A stretch of 34,416 nucleotides of DNA from a virus: the IMG/VR virus record IMGVR_UViG_3300025889_000456, positions 1-34,416 of that record. One strand, given 5' to 3'. How positions within the stretch are numbered: position 1 is the first letter of the stretch; the number at the start of each line of letters is the position of its first letter. A program made the position numbers and the translations under genes. This document shows positions 16,651-23,708 of the stretch, piece by piece. The notes beneath the pieces were generated by a model. It saw only the letters and a program-made list of their open reading frames with translations. It had not been told where the DNA came from and did no database searches.

Positions 16651-18258
16651 TTATTCATCTGTCATCATCCAATAATTCTGGTCATCTGGAATGACTAATG
16701 GACCATGATGCCCCACTATAGGCGCTTCTTTGGCCATTCTAAGTCCTCTTGCGCGTCTTTTTGACCGATCACGCAACTCTTGAAATGAATAGTTTCTAGG
16801 TGACAGATCTTGCATAGGAGGCTTGGGGGGTTTTCCTCCCTTTACTTGGTCCAACATGATACCTAGTAGTGAGAAGGCATCTACAAAGTCATCATGCTTA
16901 CCTGCTGGAAACTTAATCAACTCCTCTATCAAGTCAAATTTCCACGGAGCTTTCTTTGGAAAATAGACCAGCCCCATTTGCGCCCTACCCTGAATGGCGC
17001 GTGCTCTAACCGTCTTGTCTTTAGAGGGCGTAAACTGCTCTCTGTAGCAATAGACACCCTGTTCTTTCATGCGCTGAGACAAAAATGGACCTACGGAGTT
17101 GAGTATCTGTCCTCGTTCCTCTCCCCACATGACAGGTCGATACCTCTGCATAAAGCCAATACAAGCATCAATCCAGTCGTTAGGTGCTTTTCTATCACGC
17201 CATACGTCAATTACGTATATGTTATCGTCAGAATCAATGGCAAATACAGCATGAACAGTATAGTCAGACCCCCTGCGTTCCGATGTGGCATAATCTGATG
17301 TAGCATAATACTTTAAGTAATCTCTGTCAGGTAGGTCATCTTTGTCGTATTCGCCAAACCATTCGCGCTGAAAGTAGGTTCCTTCATTTATAACCGGTTC
17401 CTGCTGATAAAGGGCCATATACTCTCGGTGGCCCAAGACAGCACGGCGCTCTAATAGGTCCGCTTTATTATACCACTGAGGCCAAAGAGGTTCTCCAGCT
17501 TTCCTGCCTAACACATCGTTGTCCCCTGCTTCAGCAGAAAGAGATATGATCTCCCAAGGAGGTATATTAGGATCGTCTTTGGTCTGTTTTATAAGCCTTC
17601 CAGCTAAGTCATCGTCATGCCAGCGTGTCATTATTATAATTATAGCCCCATTAGGCATAAGGCGAGTATAGGCCGTTGAGCGATACCAGCCCCAGACTCG
17701 TTCGCGCTCTATAGCAGAGTCAGCTTCTTCTCTGTTTTTATGGGGATCATCAATAAGAAGTATCTTAGCACCTCTACCCGTAGTAGCCGTGCCGATACCT
17801 ACAGCGTAATACTCTCCTCTAAAGTCTTCTATCTTCCATTTATGCGCTGCCGCAGCATCTGAAGAAAGATGTATAGAAGGAAAAACAGCCTTATATTGAG
17901 GAGAATCGACAATATTACGCACTTCGCGGCCAAAGTCGGATGAAAGTTCTTGACCGTAACTAGCTGTTATTATTGGATCATTAGGATGTTTTCCCATAAA
18001 CCACGCAGGAAAACGGCGTGAAGCCAACTCTGACTTACCGTGGCGGGGAGGCATAAAGATCATTAGGCGCTTTGTCACGCCACGCTCTACCCGCTCTAAG
18101 GCTTCTGCTATAATATGGTGGTGTGCGTTTATTTCAAAATCAGAAAAGGTATACTGCGTAAAAGAGATTAGCCGATCTTGAGCTTGCTTTCGGCGTATAA
18201 CCTCTTGTATGGCTTGCTTTTTACGAATGGCAAGATCTTGTGTAGATTGCTCATTCAT
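16651..18258 (-). CDS. terL: Terminase large subunit
   Basis: The product has 535 aa. It is the ATP-driven motor and nuclease that cuts and packages DNA into the procapsid. Walker A is MPPRHGKSE at 69-77, Walker B is KILLIDDP at 165-172 and the coupling segment is MTRWHDDDLAG at 210-220. The C-terminal nuclease shows ATSDYA with D322, a second acidic strand YVIDVW at 348-353 and HDDFVDA at 455-461. Length and order are normal for the family and no key residue is missing. Its ATG at 18258 overlaps the small subunit stop by 8 nt, so the two are translated together. Confidence 0.96.
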   Translation of the reverse strand: MNEQSTQDLAIRKKQAIQEVIRRKQAQDRLISFTQYTFSDFEINAHHHIIAEALERVERGVTKRLMIFMPPRHGKSELASRRFPAWFMGKHPNDPIITASYGQELSSDFGREVRNIVDSPQYKAVFPSIHLSSDAAAAHKWKIEDFRGEYYAVGIGTATTGRGAKILLIDDPHKNREEADSAIERERVWGWYRSTAYTRLMPNGAIIIIMTRWHDDDLAGRLIKQTKDDPNIPPWEIISLSAEAGDNDVLGRKAGEPLWPQWYNKADLLERRAVLGHREYMALYQQEPVINEGTYFQREWFGEYDKDDLPDRDYLKYYATSDYATSERRGSDYTVHAVFAIDSDDNIYVIDVWRDRKAPNDWIDACIGFMQRYRPVMWGEERGQILNSVGPFLSQRMKEQGVYCYREQFTPSKDKTVRARAIQGRAQMGLVYFPKKAPWKFDLIEELIKFPAGKHDDFVDAFSLLGIMLDQVKGGKPPKPPMQDLSPRNYSFQELRDRSKRRARGLRMAKEAPIVGHHGPLVIPDDQNYWMMTDE

Positions 18259-18883
18259 TCGATTGAGTTATGTCTTGTTCGCCCGGCTGTGTGCCTATGG
18301 TTACGCCTTTATCGTTATTAATATCAGCGTATTCAACAACAGCACCATCGACCTCATAGATTGGCTCAATAGCGTTTCTGTCAGCTAAATCAAGCAACTC
18401 TTCAGTGCTCATATCCTCAAGCTTCTTTGACTGCGATATAACTTGGTCAATCTTTTTCGGCGCATAAAGCCCTAAGATCTTAGCGCGTTGCTCAACGCAC
18501 CACTGTATCTTATCCAACCACTTAGCGTCAGAGACAGAGGGCTTCGTCTTGGTCTTCATCTTAGACGCAGACTTATCTGAGCGTATCGTAGTCGTAGAGG
18601 TCGAGCCGTCTACGCTCCTGTGGAAATTTTCCCACGACACCCGCTCTATCTCATCAATACGTGCCAGCTGCTCTGCTTTAGCTAAGTTAAAATCAAAAAG
18701 GGCTTTTTGCTTCCATTCTTCTCTAAGACTAGCTAAATGATTTTTTACCGTTGCATAGCCCACGTTAAGCTGTTCGCTCATCGCTTTTAAAGACACACCC
18801 TGTAGGTAGTGCTGCGCAATGGCTTGCTTAATGAAAGCGCCTTCTATGTCGGTGTTAGCCCGTCTGCTGAGTCCGTTTGGCAA
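18251..18883 (-). CDS. terS: Terminase small subunit
   Basis: The product has 210 aa. The start is TTG at 18883, with GGAG 8 nt before it and overlapping the previous gene by 29 nt; the first ATG lies inside the helix-turn-helix and is not credible. The DNA-binding helix-turn-helix is at about 27-57 (LKAMSEQLNVGYATVKNHLA). A charged oligomerisation region and an acidic tail follow. It recognises the packaging site and recruits the large subunit. The identification rests on the HTH, length and overlap with the large subunit gene. Confidence 0.85.
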   Translation of the reverse strand: MPNGLSRRANTDIEGAFIKQAIAQHYLQGVSLKAMSEQLNVGYATVKNHLASLREEWKQKALFDFNLAKAEQLARIDEIERVSWENFHRSVDGSTSTTTIRSDKSASKMKTKTKPSVSDAKWLDKIQWCVEQRAKILGLYAPKKIDQVISQSKKLEDMSTEELLDLADRNAIEPIYEVDGAVVEYADINNDKGVTIGTQPGEQDITQSNE

Positions 18884-19133
18884 GAATCTGCTCCACTTTT
18901 TCTTTTATGTCAAAATAGTCATAATTCTTCCAGCACTGTTTACAATGATATTGAGCAGACCCAAGCTTCCATGAGATAAACCGTCTGTTGTGTTCGCAGT
19001 TGGGGTTTAGCTCTTTTAGTGCCTCAAAGACCAGCTCGTCTTCAATGAACTCAACAGGGCCGGGCTTTTTAGAAACCCACGTAGTTACCTTATCGTTAAC
19101 CATTACGGTGTATGATTTTTCTGACTCAGCCAT
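18855..19133 (-). CDS. Small zinc-binding-like protein
   Basis: The product has 92 aa. ATG 19133 with AGGGTGG before it is preferred over an in-frame start that would overlap the upstream gene. NPNCEHNRRF and QYHCKQCWKN give C46, H48, C64 and C67, a plausible zinc site resembling ribbon or HNH-like knuckles, but without a full HNH catalytic motif. It immediately precedes the small terminase gene, so a packaging or DNA-end role is possible. Function unproven. Confidence 0.68.
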   Translation of the reverse strand: MAESEKSYTVMVNDKVTTWVSKKPGPVEFIEDELVFEALKELNPNCEHNRRFISWKLGSAQYHCKQCWKNYDYFDIKEKVEQILAKRTQQTG

Positions 19134-19146
19134 GACCACCCTATAT

Positions 19147-19437
19147 TTAATATATGGTAACGACAGATTCGCCGTCAACTACTTCGTACACAATACCTTC
19201 TTCTGGATCTAAGGATTGCTGATCTACATAGGTATAAGGGGGAGAAAGGGGCCAATTGGCAGATAGCAGTACAGACGAAGCCTCTACGGGCTTAGACACA
19301 GGTTCAGGAGAGGGAGCAATCGTCATAGCTACCCTTAATGCCGTTTCCCACTCCCCCCAATCTTCCGGTGTGACCTTTTCGCCTCGCAGCTTGCGCTGCA
19401 ACGGATGTTGGCGCATCAACGTTTCGTGTGCGTCCAT
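19147..19437 (-). CDS. First gene of the late operon, unknown function
   Basis: The product has 96 aa and starts at ATG 19437 with AGGAGG at the usual distance. EDWGEWETALRVAMTIAPSP at about 25-44 is helical and the C-terminal half is Pro/Ser/Val-rich, ending in VYEVVDGESVVTIY. No family is recognised. It is the first gene after the leftward promoter and long leader. Confidence 0.65.
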   Translation of the reverse strand: MDAHETLMRQHPLQRKLRGEKVTPEDWGEWETALRVAMTIAPSPEPVSKPVEASSVLLSANWPLSPPYTYVDQQSLDPEEGIVYEVVDGESVVTIY

Positions 19438-19454
19438 ACGATCCTACCTCCTAA

Positions 19455-19537
19455 CTGTTGTACGTACTGTACCTGTTGTACGTACTATACGTCAGCACTT
19501 CGTGCTGTTACTTCGCTCGTTGCGGCGCTAAAGCGCC
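19455..19537 (-). promoter_or_regulatory. Late operon leader: repeats and hairpins
   Basis: The leader between the promoter and ATG 19437 contains two identical 14-nt repeats, CTGTTGTACGTACT at 19455-19468 and 19473-19486, each with the palindrome GTACGTAC. Two perfect hairpins follow: CAGCAC/GTGCTG (19493-19507, loop TTC) and GGCGCT/AGCGCC (19524-19537, loop AA). They could bind a regulator or fold in the mRNA. A purine-rich tract lies at 19558-19582. Confidence 0.55.
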
Positions 19538-19635
19538 TCCATCGCTCAGCGTCTCTCTAAAAGAAAGAAAAGAAAAAGAAACAACTGTTGAATGCCTTCC
19601 ATGCCTGATCCGCGCCTACCAGAGCCTGTACATGG

Positions 19636-19664
19636 ATGATAGGCACTTGAAAACAGCTTGTCAA
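19636..19664 (-). promoter_or_regulatory. Leftward sigma70-type promoter for the late operon
   Basis: The minus strand reads TTGACA (19664-19659), a 17-nt spacer and TATCAT (19641-19636): a perfect -35 and a five-of-six -10. The predicted start is near 19629, about 190 nt before the first late ATG. It lies at the boundary of the big intergenic region and points into the late genes. Confidence 0.7.
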
Positions 19665-20040
19665 GAGGAAAAATTTTCCTACCTGTAGATATTGCTACTT
19701 ACACCAATTATTATGTAAACCCATAGCCTTACCTAACCGGTTTGTTATGTAAACACACACATCATGGATATATAGTTTTATATTTTTTTTGAGGCAACAA
19801 TTACCGGGAATTTTGGGTAGCGTTGTGTGGGAGCCATATATAATACACGCATCGCACCGGGGGGAACGCGTACGCGAGCATGTGGGCCTGCCTGCGCACG
19901 CCTATGTTGCCCGCGCCTACCCCCCATGCGTGCGTATGTGCGCCTGTGTGTGCCTGTAGGCGCGTGTAGGCCTACCCTCGTGCGCGAATAGGCGCGTAAG
20001 GCCGTAGGCCCGACCCTGCTTCCTCACTCCCCTTATATCC
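19665..20040. other. Non-coding stretch, GC-rich in part
   Basis: No convincing gene is seen on either strand. The part from 19850 to 20030 is alternating purine-pyrimidine and GC-rich (for example GTGCGTATGTGCGCCTGTG), a composition that can form left-handed or easily structured DNA. A TATAAT at 19839-19844 has no good -35 partner. Confidence 0.6.
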
Positions 20041-20110
20041 TGACCTATAACCTATAGCCTGCTCCTATAACTTATAGCCTACCTATAGCCTTCGCCTATA
20101 ACTTATAGCC
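20041..20110. repeat. Iteron-like tandem motifs, CCTATAACTTATAGCC type
   Basis: Four related units lie in 70 bp: at 20044 (CCTATAACCTATAGCC), 20064 (CCTATAACTTATAGCC), 20082 (short CCTATAGCC) and 20095 (CCTATAACTTATAGCC). The core CTATAACTTATAG is a perfect dyad around a central C. The unit is repeated with short GC-richer gaps. Such arrays fit binding sites for a replication initiator or regulator. Confidence 0.7.
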
Positions 20111-20121
20111 TGACCTGATGG

Positions 20122-20256
20122 CTTTGGCTTGTCCTTGCGCGTTAGGACTTGGGTCTTGACCTTTGGCTTGTCCTTGCGCGTTAGTCCCCTAATCGACCAT
20201 AGCCGTCCTTGCGCGTTAGAGCTTGCTGCTGGCCTATGGTGCTCCTCGCGCGTTAG
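20122..20256. repeat. Second iteron-like family, TCCTTGCGCGTTAG
   Basis: The 14-nt unit occurs at 20132, 20171 and 20206, with a one-base variant (TCCTCGCGCGTTAG) at 20243. Spacing is 39, 35 and 37 bp. The first two copies are part of an exact 24-nt repeat (20122-20145 and 20161-20184). Regular spacing in a non-coding region between divergent modules points to a replication origin or control region. Confidence 0.7.
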
Positions 20257-20581
20257 GGGAGAAAGTGGGTATAATAGTTAGCCCGTTTCGGGAGTTTCTT
20301 GTCGGCGCGAAAAAAAGTTTCTCTCTCACGCCCCCGCGCCGGAACATTATAAGGCGCAAAAGCCCGATACCGGCCTTGGCGAAAAAAAAATCGGGGTGTC
20401 GGGAACCGGTTGCCGAGGTCCGGCGTTGAACTTGTGCCGCTGGGGTTGTCGACCGGCGGCGGCGACAAGGGCAGCGACTACGGGGGATATCGCTCGTAAT
20501 ACGTCCCACTTGCCGACATAGTTAGACCACCAGCCAGACGTATACGGGTGCTGTTGTCCACCGCTTGGTTGGTCCTAACGG
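20257..20581. other. Non-coding GC-rich stretch
   Basis: Open frames here on both strands have low-complexity, Arg/Pro-rich products and no good ribosome sites, so none is accepted. A TATAAT at 20270-20275 lacks a -35 element. A run of nine A and a hairpin GCCGCTGG/CCGGCGGC near 20437-20463 are the visible structure. Confidence 0.5.
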
Positions 20582-20914
20582 GTATATAGGCTGGCTGCGG
20601 AGTGAAGCGCCTATATACTAAGTGCCGAAACCTACCCCCTATGGGTAGAAGATCGGACCAATATCGCTTGGGTCGAGGAACCAGCACCGAGCCATACCTT
20701 ATGGGCAATCGCCTACTATATATGGCTGAGCCGCATTATATATACTTCGCCGCCGTGCTGGACGAACCTATAGGCCTTCTAACGTGACAAGCACATGCAC
20801 GTTAGCTTCAGGTCGAGTCCAAGGGATATAGTCCAGAAAGCCCCATAGGTGATGGGAGGAAGCCCAATATGGATAGCCTATCTCGTAGCAACGAGGTAGC
20901 AGACTAAGAGTCTG
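20582..20914 (+). ncRNA. Cluster of hairpins, possible structured RNA with intron-like motif
   Basis: Hairpins include GTATATAGGC/GCCTATATAC (20582-20618), CTACCC/GGGTAG (20632-20648), CTAACGTG/CACGTTAG (20779-20805), CCCAT/ATGGG (20842-20856), CTATCTCG/CGAGGTAG (20878-20899, one U-G) and CAGACT/AGTCTG (20900-20914). GATATAGTCC at 20825-20834 resembles the conserved S element of group I introns and its GTCCAG can pair with CTGGAC at 20758-20763. A complete intron core was not established, so this is tentative. Confidence 0.35.
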
Positions 20915-20931
20915 GAGCTTGAAACCAACAC

Positions 20932-20945
20932 ATGCGTTGACGCAT
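20932..20945. repeat. Short inverted repeat
   Basis: ATGCGT and ACGCAT flank a TG centre, a 14-bp dyad upstream of the first early gene. It may be an operator or protein-binding site. Confidence 0.45.
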
Positions 20946-21039
20946 ACATGCGCACTTGCGTTGGGAGTAGGGCTGGGGTCGCAACATGCTCAGTGCAAAA
21001 GACTTGCAACGACCCATAGAGCACCGAGCCAACACACAC

Positions 21040-21057
21040 GGGATATATATATATCCC
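21040..21057. repeat. Perfect 18-bp palindrome before the first early gene
   Basis: GGGATATATATATATCCC is perfectly self-complementary, is flanked by CACACACG and ACACACG, and lies 20 bp before the ATG at 21078. It could be an operator, an AT-rich melting site or an RNA hairpin near the ribosome site. Confidence 0.6.
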
Positions 21058-21077
21058 ACACACGAAAGGAGCCAGCA

Positions 21078-21755
21078 ATGGCTAACTCAATCAGCTCCAT
21101 CGTCAAAGCTATGCAAGCCAATGGCGTAGCCACCAAGTCTACCAAGGTCGTAGCTCCCACCAACACGCACACTGCTTCTAAGAAGCAGCGCCGGTGTGTA
21201 TACTTCGCCTCGCTGGGCTTTGGTGTCAAGTTTCATGGCATCTGGGACGCTAACGTGTCTGCGTCAGACCTCGACCCCGCTGTCAAGGTGCTGCACAAAA
21301 ACTCTACGGCCAGCGAAGCTGAGAAGCTGGACGCTTTGGACTACGTCCAAGGGCTGGGTATCGCCTTTACCGTCCCCAAGGTCGACAACGCGCCTGTTGA
21401 GCAGCCCAAGGTCGACAAGCCCAAGGCCGACAAGCCCAATACTGCGCGTAAAGGCCAGCCGGACGCTTTGGCCTATGGTCGCTACGTCAAGGCCACCAAG
21501 AAGGACGGCGGTGAGCCTATGAGCTTTGAAGCTTGGAAAGCTTCGCATGTTGACGGCGTTGTAGTCCCCAAAGCCGACAAGCCCAAAGCTCCCAAGGTGG
21601 GCGCGATTGATAAGACGGGCGATTGGGCTCCCGTTAACCAGCCCAAAGCGGATAAGGCTGCTGCTATCAAGGCAGCCAAGGTCGAAGCCATTGCCAGCGC
21701 AGTAAGTGCAGCTGTAGCAGCAGCTCTCTCAGCTGCGCTGGAAGAAGTGCTGTAA
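21078..21755 (+). CDS. Lys/Pro/Ala repeat protein, first early gene
   Basis: The product has 225 aa. ATG 21078 is chosen because AAAGGAG precedes it; an in-frame start 53 codons upstream has no ribosome site and lies in repeat DNA. Residues about 35-60 (RRCVYFASLGFGVKFHGIWD) form a small folded domain. The rest repeats PKVDKPKADKP-type units at about 100-125, 160-180 and 195-205, and an Ala-rich helix ends the protein (AIASAVSAAVAAALSAALEE). The Lys/Pro/Ala repeats resemble histone H1-like tails, so nucleic-acid binding is possible but unproven. A different codon usage (GC-rich) sets it apart from its small AT-rich neighbours. Confidence 0.78.
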   Translation: MANSISSIVKAMQANGVATKSTKVVAPTNTHTASKKQRRCVYFASLGFGVKFHGIWDANVSASDLDPAVKVLHKNSTASEAEKLDALDYVQGLGIAFTVPKVDNAPVEQPKVDKPKADKPNTARKGQPDALAYGRYVKATKKDGGEPMSFEAWKASHVDGVVVPKADKPKAPKVGAIDKTGDWAPVNQPKADKAAAIKAAKVEAIASAVSAAVAAALSAALEEVL

Positions 21756-21775
21756 GCACAGCATAGGCTGACGGG

Positions 21776-21803
21776 CTATAGGGGGTGAAGCTGCCCCCTA
21801 TAG
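21776..21803 (+). terminator. Terminator-like hairpin after the first early gene
   Basis: CTATAGGGGG and CCCCCTATAG pair over 10 bp with an 8-nt loop, 21 nt after the stop codon. Only two T follow, so it may be a weak intrinsic terminator or an mRNA-stability hairpin. Confidence 0.5.
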
Positions 21804-21849
21804 TTAAAGCCGGTATGAGCCAGTCCGAACTCTGGCCTATAACTCTTTT

Positions 21850-21863
21850 GACAGGAGTCTGTC
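21850..21863 (+). promoter_or_regulatory. Shine-Dalgarno inside a hairpin, copy 1
   Basis: GACAGGAGTCTGTC pairs GACAG with CTGTC and holds AGGAG in the stem and loop, just before the ATG at 21866. A close copy precedes the next gene. Confidence 0.55.
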
Positions 21864-21865
21864 CT

Positions 21866-22066
21866 ATGACAAAGCTATCGTTGTCCCAATCGCGTGCCTT
21901 GCACGTTGTAGATGCCTTACTTGGCAATGGTTCCGCACCGAGCCATACCGAAGCTATGGAGTATGAGCAAATCGAAGCCATTCGTATAGGTGAAGATGGC
22001 AACCCCGAAGTATATCTTAAGCGTGTGCCAAGAGCCTATGGTTCTTATACTCGCAGCTATCACTAA
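21866..22066 (+). CDS. Small early protein
   Basis: The product has 66 aa. ATG 21866 is preferred over an in-frame upstream start because AGGAG lies 8 nt before it. MTKLSLSQSRALHVVDALLG is helical and EQIEAIRIGEDGNPEVYLKR is a beta turn segment. No family recognised. Confidence 0.65.
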   Translation: MTKLSLSQSRALHVVDALLGNGSAPSHTEAMEYEQIEAIRIGEDGNPEVYLKRVPRAYGSYTRSYH

Positions 22067-22073
22067 CCCTTTA

Positions 22074-22087
22074 GACAGGAGTGTGCC
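22074..22087 (+). promoter_or_regulatory. Shine-Dalgarno leader, copy 2
   Basis: GACAGGAGTGTGCC differs at two positions from the upstream copy, which weakens its stem, and keeps AGGAG 8 nt before ATG 22090. Confidence 0.45.
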
Positions 22088-22089
22088 TT

Positions 22090-22326
22090 ATGTATAGATG
22101 GGTAGTATTCGCAAGCACAGTCATAGCTATAGGTCTTATGCTTTTAAGCTTAGGCGCACATAGCGGTAGTGAGTACTCGACTGCTTATGCACAAATAAGC
22201 ATCGAGCCGAGCGACTATGGATTTAAAAGCCAAGAGGAAATGGCTCAATTCATGGCGCAGTTTGACTTCTCAAAGAAAGAAGAAGTGCGCCGATTTCTTA
22301 CACACTTTCCAGTCATAGCATACTAA
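22090..22326 (+). CDS. Small membrane-anchored or exported protein
   Basis: The product has 78 aa. ATG 22090 fits AGGAG spacing; a GTG three codons earlier overlaps the ribosome site. MYRWVVFASTVIAIGLMLLS is a hydrophobic N-terminal helix, an uncleaved anchor or signal peptide. The soluble rest contains QEEMAQFMAQFDFSKKEEVR. Early phage membrane proteins of this size often act on host envelope functions, but no homologue is recognised. Confidence 0.65.
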   Translation: MYRWVVFASTVIAIGLMLLSLGAHSGSEYSTAYAQISIEPSDYGFKSQEEMAQFMAQFDFSKKEEVRRFLTHFPVIAY

Positions 22327-22358
22327 TTAACTACTAATACTAATAGTAGGAGAATAAA

Positions 22359-22562
22359 ATGTTTGATATAATCCACTGGGAATTTGCCGACTGTAAGGAA
22401 GCGCGAAGCAATGAAATGTTAGGGAAGATTTTTGAAGATTATTACAACACTGAGGACAAAGATTCATTCTGCTGTAAACGAAAAACTATCATTGCGCTAC
22501 GAGAATACATGAATATAGCAGAAGCGAAGAGGCAATACGAGAACTTCCAAAGCTTACGATAA
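22359..22562 (+). CDS. Small early protein, unknown
   Basis: The product has 67 aa and starts at ATG 22359 after AGTAGGAGAATAAA. It is a charged helical protein, with FCC at about 37-39 and MNIAEAKRQYENFQSLR at the end. No family recognised. Confidence 0.65.
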   Translation: MFDIIHWEFADCKEARSNEMLGKIFEDYYNTEDKDSFCCKRKTIIALREYMNIAEAKRQYENFQSLR

Positions 22563-22593
22563 CAACCCGTTACGGGTAAAGGCAATAAAAATC

Positions 22594-22845
22594 ATGGGAA
22601 AAGACTACCAGCCAAAAAGAAACCACTATACCATATTGCGCGCCTATCTTACTAGGATAAGAGAAAATGACCTAGAGAATATCCTTGATAAAAAGAAAGA
22701 AAGCGCTTACGCCGCTATGAACTACGGGAACAGCGCTCAATTAACGTGCTTAGAGGCAGAATGGGGAGCTATAGACAAAGCTATTAACAACATGATAGAC
22801 CATGACATACAGCTAATTGATAAAGCGATAGATAGAGAGGAATAA
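22594..22845 (+). CDS. Small early protein, unknown
   Basis: The product has 83 aa and starts at ATG 22594, 31 bp after the preceding gene, with AAAGG upstream. It is a charged helical protein with NILDKKKESAYAAMNYGNSA in the middle. Its stop overlaps the next start (TAATG). Confidence 0.65.
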   Translation: MGKDYQPKRNHYTILRAYLTRIRENDLENILDKKKESAYAAMNYGNSAQLTCLEAEWGAIDKAINNMIDHDIQLIDKAIDREE

Positions 22846-23153
22846 TGAATATTATAGAGAGAAACAAAGCAGCGGCCCAAGCATCTTCCATCGAACCCCA
22901 CCAGACTTGGTCTGGTCTGAATTATTTAGACTGCGTAGCGCATGACATGCTTCGTAGGCGAATGATTTTATCTTATAGCTATACTCTAAACCGATCGCAG
23001 ACAGTCGAGGAAAACATAAAACGCCACAAAGAAACATGGCAGTTAAAGGATTTAGTAGAAGCATATTTTGATAGGACAGAGCACCATCTGTCTTTTCTAT
23101 CAGCCAGACTTACAGCAGCCGGTCTGGACAATGTACACTTTAAAGCAAAATGA
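22845..23153 (+). CDS. Small early protein, unknown
   Basis: The product has 102 aa. Its ATG at 22845 overlaps the previous stop and follows GAGAGG. HDMLRRRMILSYSYTLNRSQ at about 33-52 and a helical C-terminal half (LSFLSARLTAAGLDNVHF) are the main features. No family recognised. Confidence 0.65.
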   Translation: MNIIERNKAAAQASSIEPHQTWSGLNYLDCVAHDMLRRRMILSYSYTLNRSQTVEENIKRHKETWQLKDLVEAYFDRTEHHLSFLSARLTAAGLDNVHFKAK

Positions 23154-23332
23154 CTTCACATGACCGAACAGCTAAACAGGTAGAGCGGCTCATGCAAAGA
23201 CTATGGGCTGCTGGATTAGACGAGCACATAGTGCATGTGCTGGACTCGCTTGTTAACAAGAGAGGAGATGATGAGCCTTACACAAATGACGGAAAAGAAA
23301 TGGGCCAGACTGGTGCTTGCCCAGAAGAATGA
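23150..23332 (+). CDS. Small early protein, unknown
   Basis: The product has 60 aa and starts at ATG 23150 in a 4-nt ATGA overlap with the previous gene, so it is probably coupled. DRTAKQVERLMQRLWAAGLD is helical and echoes the LTAAGLD ending of its neighbour. No family recognised. Confidence 0.55.
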   Translation: MTSHDRTAKQVERLMQRLWAAGLDEHIVHVLDSLVNKRGDDEPYTNDGKEMGQTGACPEE

Positions 23333-23450
23333 CAGACTAACCATTTACCTTTACGGCTCTATAGAAAGAGCAAAGGAGATTGCAGATGCAACCCATCTTG
23401 GAAGCAATAAAACGGGAAGTGAAACGGCTGGAAGATGTAGTGTCGGATGA
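23271..23450 (+). CDS. Possible small gene overlapping both neighbours
   Basis: The product would have 59 aa, from ATG 23271 with AGAGGAG just before it. It overlaps the preceding gene by 62 nt and the following gene by 65 nt. EKKWARLVLAQKNDRLTIYL looks protein-like, the tail GSNKTGSETAGRCSVG does not. It fills the 53-bp gap between the two neighbours, so it may be real. Confidence 0.35.
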   Translation: MSLTQMTEKKWARLVLAQKNDRLTIYLYGSIERAKEIADATHLGSNKTGSETAGRCSVG

Positions 23451-23703
23451 GGTCAAGCCGCACCTAACCATGCTTAAGATACTGTGCGACAGTAACTTAA
23501 CACCGAGCGGTGGTCATGCAGAGTTGACTATCAGTTTGTTAGATACCACTGGAGATCTGCCCGTACACTACAACTACAAAGCACAATGGCGCAGCTCATT
23601 ACATCATGGGTCTGGTGGCGTATTTACTGGCACTCTGCACAGCATCATCACCGAGCTGCAATCTATAGGGGTAGAGACATTCACCTTTAAGATGGAGGAG
23701 TAA
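23386..23703 (+). CDS. Small early protein, unknown
   Basis: The product has 105 aa. ATG 23386 has AAAGGAG 7 nt before it and is preferred over a TTG two codons earlier. MQPILEAIKREVKRLEDVVS is helical, SGGHAELTISLLDTTGDLPV begins a beta half and it ends ETFTFKMEE. No family recognised. Confidence 0.65.
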   Translation: MQPILEAIKREVKRLEDVVSDEVKPHLTMLKILCDSNLTPSGGHAELTISLLDTTGDLPVHYNYKAQWRSSLHHGSGGVFTGTLHSIITELQSIGVETFTFKMEE

Positions 23704-23708
23704 TTACT

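Noticed and set aside
18855-19133. HNH endonuclease
   Set aside because: The Cys/His spacing fits a zinc site, but the His-Asn-His catalytic motif is absent.
19839-19844. TATAAT as an early rightward promoter
   Set aside because: No -35-like hexamer lies 15-19 nt upstream and no extended -10 is present; kept only as a note.
20122-20256. CRISPR-like array
   Set aside because: Repeats are only 14 nt with imperfect copies, spacers contain further repeat sequence, and no cas gene is present.
20223-20787. Open frames of 61-91 codons on both strands in the intergenic region
   Set aside because: Their products are Arg/Pro-rich and low in complexity, they overlap each other and the repeats, and they lack ribosome sites.
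20878-20914. Anticodon-arm-like hairpins suggesting a tRNA
   Set aside because: The second hairpin closes on a 3-nt loop, no TTCGANTC-type T loop or 7-bp acceptor stem was found nearby.
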